DNA of 64,000 bases from Methylococcaceae bacterium (GTDB lineage Bacteria > Pseudomonadota > Gammaproteobacteria > Methylococcales > Methylomonadaceae), in the NCBI GenBank assembly GCA_030693065.1, contig JAUYBL010000017.1, positions 25,271 through 89,270 on the forward strand, read 5' to 3'. Within the stretch, counting starts at the first letter, position 1; each line of letters opens with the position of its first letter. This document shows, one piece after another, positions 55,761-64,000 of this stretch. The notes beneath the pieces are model-generated. The model had not been told where the DNA came from. It worked only from the letters and a program-made list of their open reading frames with translations, and made no database searches. The position numbers were made by a program, and so were the translations under genes.

Positions 55761-56309
55761 ATGCAATTACGAAATAACACCGAACGTTACGGGTTGCTGT
55801 CCATTGGGCTGCATTGGTTAATGTTGCTACTGCTAATAGCGGTGTATGCCTGTATTGAACTTCGCGAATTTTTCCCCAAAGGCAGTGAGCCACGTGAGGC
55901 GCTAAAGACTTGGCACTTTATGCTGGGGCTGTCAGTGTTTGTTTTAGTCTGGTTGCGTTTGCTGGCGAATATGCTCGGCCATCATCCGCGTATAGAACCG
56001 GAACTACCGACATGGCAAAAGCAATCCGCCAAAGTCATGCACTTAGCACTGTATGCGCTAATGGTTTTTATGCCGCTGGCCGGGTGGTTGATTCTCAGTG
56101 CCTCAGGAAAAGTCATCCCGTTTTTTGGTTTGCAGCTGCCGCCGTTACTGGATGAAAGTAAAAATGTGGCTGACTTTATCAAAGAAGTCCATGAAACGGT
56201 GGGCACGCTAGGTTACTTTCTGATTGGTTTACATGCCGCTGCGGCGCTGATTCATCACTACTTTTTAGGTGATAACACTCTGAAACGGATATTGCCCAAC
56301 AGAGATTGA
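55761..56309 (+). CDS. Cytochrome b561 (di-heme, YceJ/CybB-like)
   Basis: A 182-residue membrane cytochrome with four helices. The heme ligands are likely His in IGLHWLMLL, HFMLGLS, VMHLALY and LHAAAALIHHYF. It moves electrons in the inner membrane, often to or from quinone or superoxide. An AAAGGAG ribosome-binding site precedes the ATG. It is located between the OYE reductase gene and the P-type ATPase, each with its own promoter gap. Length is typical for the family. Confidence 0.92.
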   Translation: MQLRNNTERYGLLSIGLHWLMLLLLIAVYACIELREFFPKGSEPREALKTWHFMLGLSVFVLVWLRLLANMLGHHPRIEPELPTWQKQSAKVMHLALYALMVFMPLAGWLILSASGKVIPFFGLQLPPLLDESKNVADFIKEVHETVGTLGYFLIGLHAAAALIHHYFLGDNTLKRILPNRD

Positions 56310-56385
56310 GTTATACCCCAGCCGTTGACTGAGCGGCGCCGAAGTCACTCCACACTTCAAAGCTACTGTTAACAGATCATCTTAT

Positions 56386-56409
56386 TGTAGAAGCGGGCCT
56401 TGCCCGCGA
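56386..56409. repeat. REP-like half palindrome (GTAGAAGCGGGCC type)
   Basis: TGTAGAAGCGGGCCTTGCCC, then GCGA, related to the palindrome at 50315-50379. It ends 30 bp before the P-type ATPase start. Confidence 0.55.
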
Positions 56410-56439
56410 CCACTTTTGAATATTCACAAAGGTAGCAAC

Positions 56440-59037
56440 ATGGAACAAGCCGCAAACAACAACGAACCCTTAGGGCTAACCTCAGCGATGGTGGCAGAGC
56501 GTCTTAAAAAAGACGGTTACAACGAGCTACCCAGACCTGATCGCCGCGGATTTTTTCGCATTTTGTTTGAAGTATTACGCCAGCCGATGTTTTTATTGCT
56601 AATTGGCGGTGGTGTCGTCTATTTGCTGATGGGCGATCGAACGGAAGCCATTATGTTGCTGCTGTTCGCCTGTCTGTCGGTGACGATCACCATTGTTCAG
56701 GAATCCCGTAGCGAAAAGGTATTAGAAGCGCTGCGCAATCTTGCCAGTCCTCGGGCGTTGGTGGTTCGTGACGGCAAACGAATTCTTATTGCCGGTAGAG
56801 AAGTGGTACGCGATGATTTTATTGTAATTTCTGAAGGCGACCGAGTGGCTGCGGATGCTACGCTGTTTTGGTCGCATGATTTATTGCTCGATGAATCGTT
56901 GCTCACCGGCGAATCCGTGCCGGTTCGTAAATTAGCCCAGGAGCCTGAAAGTAAATCCGTGGTACCAAGTCCGGGAGGCGAAGATTTGCCCTTCATCTTT
57001 GCCGGTACATTAGTGGTGCGCGGCACCGGGCATGCCATCGTCCACGCGATCGGTATCCGCAGTGAAATGGGCAAAATCGGTCGAGCCTTGGGCAGTATCG
57101 AAACAGAACAACCGCATTTGCAGCGCCAGATCCACTCGTTTGTGAAAACCTTCGCCATTATCGGCGCACTACTTGGCGGGCTGACGGTACTACTCTACGG
57201 ATTATTACGTGGTTCCTGGCTTGAAGCCACGTTGGGTGGTATTGCACTTGGAATGTCATTATTACCCGAAGAATTTCCTTTGGTGATGGCAGTATTCATG
57301 GCAATGGGCGCGTGGCGTATTTCACAAGCTAGAGTATTGACGCGCCGTGCCTCAGCAATCGAGACTTTAGGTGCAACTACAGTGCTGTGTACCGACAAGA
57401 CCGGTACGCTCACGGAAAACAAAATGACCGTCGTTGCATTGCTCAGCGACGACGCACGTTGGGATCAAGACGGCAAATCGCCAGTGCCGGACGAGCTAAG
57501 AGAAACCTTGCAAACCGCGCTCTTTGCTTGTCCTCAGACCCCCACCGATCCGATGGATATTGCCGTACATAAACTCGCGGACCAACATTTGGGTGCTGAT
57601 CAAACCAGCGTCGCCAATCTAAAGCTGATTCGCGCTTATGGTCTTAGGCCGGATTTGTTTGCGGTAGCGAATATTTACTCTAACGAAGCCGATGAGAACG
57701 GCACCGCTTACGCTAAAGGTGCGCTGGAAGCGATTACGGAGTTGTGTCAGATTCCTACAGAGCGCTTGGACAGTATTCGCGAGCAGATGGATGCATTGGG
57801 TCTTGATGGGGTGCGCGTGCTCGGCATTGCCAAAGCCACTGTTAACAATATACAGCAGCAAGAAAATCTCCCGGAAACGCCGCGTGGCCTGTCGTTTGAG
57901 TATGTCGGACTGATCGGTTTTGCCGACCCAATACGATCCAATGTACCCGCCGCCGTTGCCGAATGTCGTTCTGCGGGCATCAGAGTCGTGATGATCACCG
58001 GCGACTACCCGGCAACAGCCCGTGCTATTGGCCTGCAGGCCGGGCTTGAGGCAACGAAGGTGCTGGCCGGTGACGACATCGAAACAATGTCCGATGAGCA
58101 ACTGGCTGAACAGGTGAAATCGACATCGATATTCGCGCGCATCCAGCCGAACCAAAAACTGCGTATCGTCCAGAGCCTAAAGGCCAATGGCGAAGTTGTG
58201 GCAATGACCGGCGACGGCGTCAACGATGCTCCGGCCATTAAAGCCGCACATATCGGCATTGCCATGGGCGGCCGCGGCACTGACGTGGCGCGTGAAGCTT
58301 CGGCAATTGTGCTGCTGGATGATGATTTTGGTTCCATCGTCAAAACTATTCGTTTAGGGCGGCGCATTTACGACAATCTGCGCAAAGCCATTGAATACAT
58401 TGTCGCGGTGCATATTCCGGTTGCCGGTCTTGCGTTGCTGCCGCTGTTACTGGGTCTACCGCTGATCCTCACGCCGATCCACATCGCGTTCTTGGAAATG
58501 GTGATTGATCCGGCCTGCTCGGTGGTGTTTGAAGCAGAGAAAGAAGAGGACGATGTGATGCAACGCCCACCCCGCGATCCGGCAAGTCCGTTGCTACAGA
58601 AAAGGCGCATTGTCTGGGCAGCGTTGCAAGGTCTGATTGTACTGGTGCTGTTAGCTGGCATTTTCATCACCGCAGCGCGCTTGGGTATGCCTGAACCGGA
58701 TTTGCGCGCGTTGGTGTTTACCTCATTAGTGTTCATGAATATGGGGCTGATTTTGGTCAACCGCTCGTTTAAAGCCTCTTTGATTAGCGCGATTCTGCGG
58801 CCCAATCGCTCGCTGTGGATTTTGCTTGGCGGTGTCACCGCACTGTTAGCCACCGCGGTGTTCTGGCTGCCAGCGCAAAAACTGTTTCATTTTGGCCAAT
58901 TGCACTGGGATGATCTTGGCATCTGCGCAATAGCAGGCATTTTCAGCTTACTGCTATTGGAAGCGATTAAGTCGTTATGGTTTCGTGTTGATAACATTAA
59001 TGGCAAGTCGTATGAGCCATCAAACAATCTGCGCTGA
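56440..59037 (+). CDS. Cation-translocating P-type ATPase (P2-like)
   Basis: About 865 residues, with no N-terminal heavy-metal domain. An N-terminal cation_ATPase_N region precedes the actuator (TGESVPVRK), and Asp319 in CTDKTGTLTEN is the phosphorylated residue. MTGDGVNDAPAIKAAHIGIA follows. Ten helices are expected. Ahead of the Asp, the helix-4 ion motif is PEEFP, different from the PEGLP of Ca2+ ATPases and from the CPx of metal pumps, so the ion is unclear. Start at ATG 56440 with AAGG upstream, not the TTG at 56416. Confidence 0.9.
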   Translation: MEQAANNNEPLGLTSAMVAERLKKDGYNELPRPDRRGFFRILFEVLRQPMFLLLIGGGVVYLLMGDRTEAIMLLLFACLSVTITIVQESRSEKVLEALRNLASPRALVVRDGKRILIAGREVVRDDFIVISEGDRVAADATLFWSHDLLLDESLLTGESVPVRKLAQEPESKSVVPSPGGEDLPFIFAGTLVVRGTGHAIVHAIGIRSEMGKIGRALGSIETEQPHLQRQIHSFVKTFAIIGALLGGLTVLLYGLLRGSWLEATLGGIALGMSLLPEEFPLVMAVFMAMGAWRISQARVLTRRASAIETLGATTVLCTDKTGTLTENKMTVVALLSDDARWDQDGKSPVPDELRETLQTALFACPQTPTDPMDIAVHKLADQHLGADQTSVANLKLIRAYGLRPDLFAVANIYSNEADENGTAYAKGALEAITELCQIPTERLDSIREQMDALGLDGVRVLGIAKATVNNIQQQENLPETPRGLSFEYVGLIGFADPIRSNVPAAVAECRSAGIRVVMITGDYPATARAIGLQAGLEATKVLAGDDIETMSDEQLAEQVKSTSIFARIQPNQKLRIVQSLKANGEVVAMTGDGVNDAPAIKAAHIGIAMGGRGTDVAREASAIVLLDDDFGSIVKTIRLGRRIYDNLRKAIEYIVAVHIPVAGLALLPLLLGLPLILTPIHIAFLEMVIDPACSVVFEAEKEEDDVMQRPPRDPASPLLQKRRIVWAALQGLIVLVLLAGIFITAARLGMPEPDLRALVFTSLVFMNMGLILVNRSFKASLISAILRPNRSLWILLGGVTALLATAVFWLPAQKLFHFGQLHWDDLGICAIAGIFSLLLLEAIKSLWFRVDNINGKSYEPSNNLR

Positions 59038-59320
59038 TCTTGGTGAACGGGGCGTTTTAGCAATTTGCATTTATGAATACTTTCTAATAGCGGATTGACC
59101 ACTATGACCGGTAATTTTGATTAGCAAAATGCGCCGAAATCCCCTGAAAATTCATGGTCAGGCACTAAGGAAGCGCTGACCAACAAAGTCCGATTTAAAT
59201 CATCAAATGTCAGCCGATACCTGCAAACAATAAGGGCGCGGGAATTCGAGATTTTATTTCTCCTTAACTTTAAAACTTACTGTAATCTTCAAGTTTTGGA
59301 ACTTTTGTTACCCGGACTTT
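59038..59320. other. Intergenic region without a recognised feature
   Basis: 283 bases before the AttE-like ATPase gene. I see no ORF, repeat, operator motif or tRNA. The promoter for the ABC operon must lie here. Confidence 0.5.
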
Positions 59321-60004
59321 ATGACTACAGACGCCGCAATATCCATTCAAAAGTTAAATAAAAGTTATCAGGAGTCCGGCCAGCAGCATGCCGTTTTTAA
59401 CGATTTGCAGCTGGATGTTAAGCGCGGCGAATTTATTGTTCTGCTGGGGCGTAGCGGTTCCGGCAAGTCTACTTTTTTAAATCTACTCAGCGGCATCGAT
59501 CCGCCCGACAGCGGCAAAGTTATCATTAATAATATTGATATTACCGGGCTTTCCGAACATGACCGCACCTTGTTTCGTCGTCACCACATTGGCTTTGTCT
59601 TCCAGTCTTATAATTTGATCCCTACGCTGACGGTTGCGGAAAACCTGCTTTTACCATTGGAGTTGATCAAGCGAGTGAGCCGCAAGGATCATGATCATGT
59701 CGAAGAATTATTAGCAAAATTAAAGCTGTCGGATCGACTGGACAGCTACCCGGATCGTTTGTCAGGCGGTGAACAACAACGCGTTGCGATTGCCCGTGCC
59801 TTGATTCATGATCCGGATGTGATACTCGCCGACGAACCTACCGGTAATCTGGACCTGGATACTGCTGAGCAGGTGTTGGAATTGCTGGATATTCTGGTCA
59901 GAAAAGCCGGTAAAACCATGATTATGGCGACGCATAGTCAGGAAGTTATCGGTAAAGCTGATCGGGTGTTATCCATTCATAACAAAACATTGCAGCTACG
60001 ATGA
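59321..60004 (+). CDS. ABC transporter ATPase of LolD/MacB type (AttE-like)
   Basis: A 227-residue ATPase of the LolD/MacB group. Walker A GRSGSGKST, Q-loop FVFQSYNLIPTLTV, signature LSGGEQQRVAIARAL, Walker B DVILADEPTGNLDLDT and the H-loop (ATHSQE) are all present. These ATPases power mechanotransmission transporters that move lipoproteins or lipid-like molecules rather than pass them through a channel. It overlaps the permease gene by four bases (ATGA). With the next two genes it forms an AttEFGH-like operon. Confidence 0.93.
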   Translation: MTTDAAISIQKLNKSYQESGQQHAVFNDLQLDVKRGEFIVLLGRSGSGKSTFLNLLSGIDPPDSGKVIINNIDITGLSEHDRTLFRRHHIGFVFQSYNLIPTLTVAENLLLPLELIKRVSRKDHDHVEELLAKLKLSDRLDSYPDRLSGGEQQRVAIARALIHDPDVILADEPTGNLDLDTAEQVLELLDILVRKAGKTMIMATHSQEVIGKADRVLSIHNKTLQLR

Positions 60005-62550
60005 GCGCAATTCTTAAGCGCTCCAGCCGCAATTTTTTATGGCAGCATCCCTGGCAATTGGCGCTGGCGATCTTGGGGATTGCGTTGGGTGTGGCGGTTG
60101 TTATCGCGATTGATTTGGCAATGGAAAGCTCGCTTAAATCGTTTAACCAAGCGAGTCAGGCAATGTCGGGAACGGCTACACACCGCATTATTGCCAGTGA
60201 TGGCGGCCTTGATGAAAAGCTTTATACCGGTTTAAGAGTAGAGCGAGGCATCGCTAACTTAGCGCCAATCGTTACCGGCTATGTAAAGTTGGTGCAGCCT
60301 GGTGAGGACAATTTTAAATTGATCGGCATCGATCCCTTTATTGAAAAATCTTTACATGCCGGTTGGCAAAATGGGCAGTCAGAAAGTTTCTCGCGGGATT
60401 TGTTAACCCGCTTATTGAGCGAACCCAATAGCGTGTTGCTGAGTGAAAAAACCGCACAACAGCTGCATCTGCAAATCAATGATCAATTTAAGGTGATTAC
60501 CGACCAAGGCGCGCAGCAGTTAAAACTGATTGGCTTGTTTAGTGTTAATGATGCGGTTGCAGAACAAATCTCAGCCAAGCTGATCATTACCGACATTGCC
60601 ACAGCACAGGAAGTATTGGGATTATTTGGTCGCTTGAGTTCCATTGACATAGTAATCGAGCCAGATGATCCGGGAACCTTGGCGGCGATACAACAAAGCT
60701 TGCCGGGCTCGGCGTTATTGGTGTCGATAGATAGCCAAGCCGAATCGATGCGGGAAATGACGCGGGCGTTTGCCATTAACTTAAAGGCTTTAGGTCTGTT
60801 GTCATTGCTGGTGGGTATGTTTTTAATTTACAACACGATGACTTTTTTGGTCATGCAGCGGCGGCGTTTAATCGGCAGCTTGCGCTTGTTGGGCGTCACT
60901 CGGCAGCAAATATTTAAATTAGTGATTGGTGAAGCGTTACTGTTGGCGCTTATCGGCACGGTAGTGGGTATTTTGCTGGGCATAGCGTTGGGACAAGGTT
61001 TGTTGTATCTGATCTCAGGCACCATTAACGCGATTTATTTTCGTATCGACGCGGCGACGTTAATGATCACGCCTTTGCAGATCGGTAAAGGCGTGTTGTT
61101 AGGTATTAGTGCTACCTTGCTGGCGGTTTTACCGCCTGCTTACGAGGCGACGCAGTTGTCAGCGGTTAAAGTGTTGGCAAGATCGCAATTAGAATTGGGC
61201 AGCCGCCGCTTAATCAAAACGGTCGGTTTAATCAGTATGTTATTGATAATTGGCGGTTTGGTCACGGCATGGTTTTCCGGCCAAAGCATCACCTTGGGCC
61301 TTGCCAGTATTTTTTTGATTTTGTTTGGATTTGGCCTGCTGACCCCTGCCATTACTTTGTTATTCACCAAACTTTTTGAACGAGTTTTCGGGCTTTTCTT
61401 AGGGATTTTAGGACGTTTGCCAGCACGCATGGTCGCCGCTGAAATCAGTAGAACCGGGATTGCGATAGCGGCATTGATGATTGCGGTGTCGGCGACGATA
61501 GGCATGGATTTGATGATCGGCAGCTTTCGTCAAACTGTTGCGCAATGGGTGCATGCCAGCTTACCGGCCGATCTTTATGTATCAATACTCGGTGATAAGA
61601 TGACTGCCGAGAAAGCGTTGTCAGATCATCAGCTTAAGAATGAAATAGCCAAACTTGCCGGTGTGCAAATGCTCAGCAGCGCGCTGCACACCAAGCTGAT
61701 TGCCGATGACCAACTTACTAAAATATCGGTGTTTGAGTTGAATGAAGCGTCAAAACAGGGATTTATCTTTAAACATCAGGTTGCCGATGATCTTTGGGCT
61801 AGGTTCGACAACCAGCAAAGCATTATCGTCACTGAGCCTTATGCCTATCACCATGCTGTAAAAATAGGCCAAAAAATCCGCTTAAAAACCGATCAAGGCG
61901 AGCAGGCGTTTGAGGTAATCGCCATTTATGCAGATTACAGTGGCGATCAAGGCCATTTGGCGATGAGCCGTCAGAATTACCAACGTTATTGGCCGGATTT
62001 GGGTTACTCCGGCATTGGCGTGTATGCCAAGGCTGGCACCGATTTAAAACAACTGGAAAGCCGGATCAACCAATTAATGACTACCCAGCAGACCGTAAAA
62101 TCCAATCAGGACATTTATAAAGCGTCCATGGAAGTCTTTGAACAGACCTTTACCATCACTGAAACCTTGCGCTGGCTGTCCGCAGCCATTGCTTTTGTCG
62201 GTGTATTCAGTGCGTTGATGGCGTTGCAGTTTGAGCGGACACGGCAGCTGGGTATTTTACGGGCGATTGGAATAACTTCCCGGCAGTTAACGGTGCTGAT
62301 AATCAGTGAAACCGGATTGATGGGATTGATTGCCGGATTACTAGCAATCCCTGTCGGCTTTATCGTGGCTTATGTATTGATTTTTGTGGTTTACCAACGC
62401 TCATTCGGCTGGACAATGGCATTTTATTTTGATGCCGGTGTGCTCTATCAAGGGGTGGCTTTAGCGTTTATTGCGGCATTATTGGCCGGTATTTTTCCTG
62501 CCATGAAAATGGCCCAGACCCATCCGGCTGAGGCCTTGCGGACAGAATGA
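60001..62550 (+). CDS. FtsX-family ABC permease (duplicated MacB_PCD-FtsX; AttFG-like fusion)
   Basis: An 849-residue permease with two FtsX units: signal-anchor helix (about 20-40), periplasmic MacB_PCD domain, three helices (about 265-385), a linker helix region (about 405-495), a second periplasmic domain and three last helices (about 720-840). Attachments in Att loci are often split as AttF and AttG; here one protein carries both. It likely exports or extracts a lipid or lipoprotein with the ATPase before it. Both junctions (with ATPase and lipocalin genes) overlap by four bases. Confidence 0.9.
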   Translation: MSAILKRSSRNFLWQHPWQLALAILGIALGVAVVIAIDLAMESSLKSFNQASQAMSGTATHRIIASDGGLDEKLYTGLRVERGIANLAPIVTGYVKLVQPGEDNFKLIGIDPFIEKSLHAGWQNGQSESFSRDLLTRLLSEPNSVLLSEKTAQQLHLQINDQFKVITDQGAQQLKLIGLFSVNDAVAEQISAKLIITDIATAQEVLGLFGRLSSIDIVIEPDDPGTLAAIQQSLPGSALLVSIDSQAESMREMTRAFAINLKALGLLSLLVGMFLIYNTMTFLVMQRRRLIGSLRLLGVTRQQIFKLVIGEALLLALIGTVVGILLGIALGQGLLYLISGTINAIYFRIDAATLMITPLQIGKGVLLGISATLLAVLPPAYEATQLSAVKVLARSQLELGSRRLIKTVGLISMLLIIGGLVTAWFSGQSITLGLASIFLILFGFGLLTPAITLLFTKLFERVFGLFLGILGRLPARMVAAEISRTGIAIAALMIAVSATIGMDLMIGSFRQTVAQWVHASLPADLYVSILGDKMTAEKALSDHQLKNEIAKLAGVQMLSSALHTKLIADDQLTKISVFELNEASKQGFIFKHQVADDLWARFDNQQSIIVTEPYAYHHAVKIGQKIRLKTDQGEQAFEVIAIYADYSGDQGHLAMSRQNYQRYWPDLGYSGIGVYAKAGTDLKQLESRINQLMTTQQTVKSNQDIYKASMEVFEQTFTITETLRWLSAAIAFVGVFSALMALQFERTRQLGILRAIGITSRQLTVLIISETGLMGLIAGLLAIPVGFIVAYVLIFVVYQRSFGWTMAFYFDAGVLYQGVALAFIAALLAGIFPAMKMAQTHPAEALRTE

Positions 62551-63713
62551 AAATAAAGTTTTTAATCTATGGTTTGTTGGTGGCATTGCTGCTGGTGATT
62601 GGTTGGCAATTTTTTATGCCGCCAAACGCTAAGGTTGAAGATGTTACTAGTCCAACCGCCAAGCAAAAGAATGAGTCGTTCAGTACTGTTTTGTCCAATG
62701 AAAACGAGGGCTTTGCCAGAGCGTTAAGCCCCAGAGAATTTTCTTTCCCAAGCGACCATGGTCCGCACAATGATTTTCGCTCTGAATGGTGGTATTTCAC
62801 CGGTAACTTAAAAGATCGGCAAGGGCGGCAATTCGGCTATGAGCTGACGTTTTTTCGTTTTGCTACCAAGGCTGGCGCGCCGGATTCAAAGTCGGTCTGG
62901 CGGTCAAATCAAACATACATGGCGCATTTAACTTTAACTGACGTCCAAGGAAATCACTTTTACACCGATGAACGGTTCAGCCGGGCCGGCAATGATCTTG
63001 CCGGTGCTTCAGATAAAAAATATCAAGTCTGGCTGTATGACTGGTCGGCAAAAACCCAAGGTGAGACTGACTTTTCGCTTCGCTTGCAAGCCAAAAGTCA
63101 TGATTTTGCCATTGACCTGTTGTTAACCTCGCCAAAGAGCTTTGTGTTACAAGGCGATCGAGGTTTAAGCCAGAAAAGCCGCGAACCCGGTAACGCCTCG
63201 TATTATTACTCCTATCCCCGATTAACGACTGAAGGCACTGTCAGTGTTGCAGGTAAGCAATTTTCCATTACCGGTACCAGCTGGATGGACAGGGAATGGA
63301 GCACCAGCGCCTTGTCTTCAGAGCAAAGCGGCTGGGATTGGTTTGCCTTGCAGTTATCGGATAATACCGAACTAATGTTTTACCGATTACGCCGCAAAGA
63401 CGGCCAAGCCGACAGCAATAGTGCAGGTTCCTTGGTGCTGGCAGACAATGCAAAAGTTGCGCTTAAGGACAATGATGTCACGATTAAAATCCTCGATAGC
63501 TGGACAAGCCCACATTCAAAAATAACTTATCCATCGCGATGGCGCTTGGCTGTTCCTTCTCAAGGGCTTGAGGTTGAGGTTGACCCTTTGCTAGGTGATC
63601 AAGAGTTAAATGTCAGTTACCGTTATTGGGAAGGAGCGGTCAGTGTTAAAGGCACCAAAAACGGCCAGCCCATTTCAGGCCAGGGCTATGTTGAGTTGGC
63701 CGGTTACCAGTGA
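62547..63713 (+). CDS. AttH/CrtC-type lipocalin-like protein
   Basis: A 388-residue protein with an N-terminal signal anchor (LIYGLLVALLLVIGWQFF) and a tandem lipocalin-like (AttH, carotenoid 1,2-hydratase CrtC-related) domain: FPSDHGPHNDFRSEWWYFTG, YELTFFRFATKAG, MAHLTLTDVQGNHFY, SWMDREWSTSALSSEQSGWD and GQGYVELAGYQ at the very end. The WWYFTG and DREWS motifs are typical of AttH. These proteins bind hydrophobic ligands in the periplasm; CrtC enzymes hydrate carotenoids, but here the partner is an ABC export system. Last gene of the operon; stop at 63713. Confidence 0.9.
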   Translation: MKIKFLIYGLLVALLLVIGWQFFMPPNAKVEDVTSPTAKQKNESFSTVLSNENEGFARALSPREFSFPSDHGPHNDFRSEWWYFTGNLKDRQGRQFGYELTFFRFATKAGAPDSKSVWRSNQTYMAHLTLTDVQGNHFYTDERFSRAGNDLAGASDKKYQVWLYDWSAKTQGETDFSLRLQAKSHDFAIDLLLTSPKSFVLQGDRGLSQKSREPGNASYYYSYPRLTTEGTVSVAGKQFSITGTSWMDREWSTSALSSEQSGWDWFALQLSDNTELMFYRLRRKDGQADSNSAGSLVLADNAKVALKDNDVTIKILDSWTSPHSKITYPSRWRLAVPSQGLEVEVDPLLGDQELNVSYRYWEGAVSVKGTKNGQPISGQGYVELAGYQ

Positions 63714-63833
63714 AATCTAATTAAATCAATATGGCTCTGTCGAGTGAATGTAAGCAATGCTTGCTGTCACGGCCAGGTAATTTATGTTAGTTGTCCAAAG
63801 CGCGCTCTCGTCCCCCCTTAGAAGCATAGCTAT

Positions 63834-63991
63834 CTACACAAGTTTTTGGCCCCTTCTCCAGCGGGAGAAGGCTGGGATGAGGGGAATCTAAGTGATTGAT
63901 TTTAATCTCCTCACCCCAACCCTCTCCAGCAGGAGAGGGCGTAAAATAGTTTTGTAACTCATTGATTCTAAATTGTAAAAAAGTTGTGTAG
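63834..63991. mobile_element. 158-bp inverted-repeat element, intact copy
   Basis: Ends CTACACAAGTTTTT and AAAAAAGTTGTGTAG form inverted repeats with one mismatch in about 14. Inside are two hairpin cores: CCTTCTCC-agc-GGGAGAAGG then TGGGATGAGGGG, and CCCTCTCC-agca-GGAGAGGG. The disrupted copy is at 45138-45361. It lies 120 bp after the AttH gene; no ORF. Confidence 0.8.
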
Positions 63992-64000
63992 ATACTTATG

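Overview
The window reads as chromosomal DNA of a Gram-negative gammaproteobacterium. Housekeeping genes (argS, a YggS-family gene next to pilT and pilU, a ComM/YifB homologue), many lipoproteins with lipoboxes, OmpA-type proteins, SPOR and RlpA proteins, and the AttH/LolD-type export genes all fit. The style of the intergenic repeats and a cytosolic copper-storage protein are compatible with a methanotroph-like lineage (Methylococcales), but no diagnostic gene such as pmo is present, so that is only a guess. I saw no rRNA, tRNA, CRISPR array, prophage or transposase gene.

Layout: 1-6120 holds the 3' end of a ComM-like ATPase and a two-gene signalling operon (hybrid histidine kinase with Hpt, then HDOD-REC-GGDEF). 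6417-16925 is mostly core: a BON lipoprotein, a Lon-like protease, a SPOR protein, argS, a small M41-like metallopeptidase, a YggS protein, pilT, pilU, an SDR epimerase and a small Trp-rich protein. 17.2-36.8 kb is an accessory envelope/stress region: three CsbD proteins, oleate hydratase, two transglutaminase-like proteins, a SmbP-like protein, a DUF2383 protein, peroxiredoxin with glutathione reductase, a CDF metal exporter, a BON-DUF883-YqjE operon, a 24-residue membrane peptide with a multi-pass membrane protein, a Csp copper protein with a sorbosone-dehydrogenase-like lipoprotein, an OmpA protein, and a BON lipoprotein with a DUF1207 outer-membrane protein. 37.3-51.2 kb is regulatory: a diguanylate cyclase, RlpA, two CRP/FNR paralogues, a CHASE3 hybrid kinase with a REC-PAS partner, a DUF559 nuclease-like gene among repeats, a PAS-GGDEF-EAL protein, a CheB-CheR-PAS fusion, a cupin and a DUF2171 protein. 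51.7-63.7 kb holds two DUF4398/OmpA lipoproteins, an alcohol dehydrogenase, an OYE reductase, cytochrome b561, a P-type ATPase and an AttEFGH-like ABC export operon.

The strongest new signal is a 19-bp directional operator-like motif, consensus TGTKCGMTANCGNACMGAC, found eleven times between 17.0 and 51.6 kb and nowhere else that I noticed. It usually lies 55-180 bp upstream of, and oriented towards, the CsbD, BON/DUF883, copper-protein, OmpA, DUF1207, diguanylate cyclase, DUF2171, DUF4398 and one CRP/FNR gene. This suggests one regulon joining most of the small stress and envelope proteins here, with the CRP/FNR-type paralogues as candidate readers.

The second signal is a layered set of non-coding mobile repeats. 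A 395-bp element with 13-bp inverted ends and a 7-bp target duplication sits inside a 62-bp palindromic element whose empty form is at 50.4 kb. Small 47-69 bp inserts sit inside other hairpins, also with empty relatives in the window. A hairpin core related to two 92-bp inverted-repeat elements flanks the DUF559 gene on both sides.
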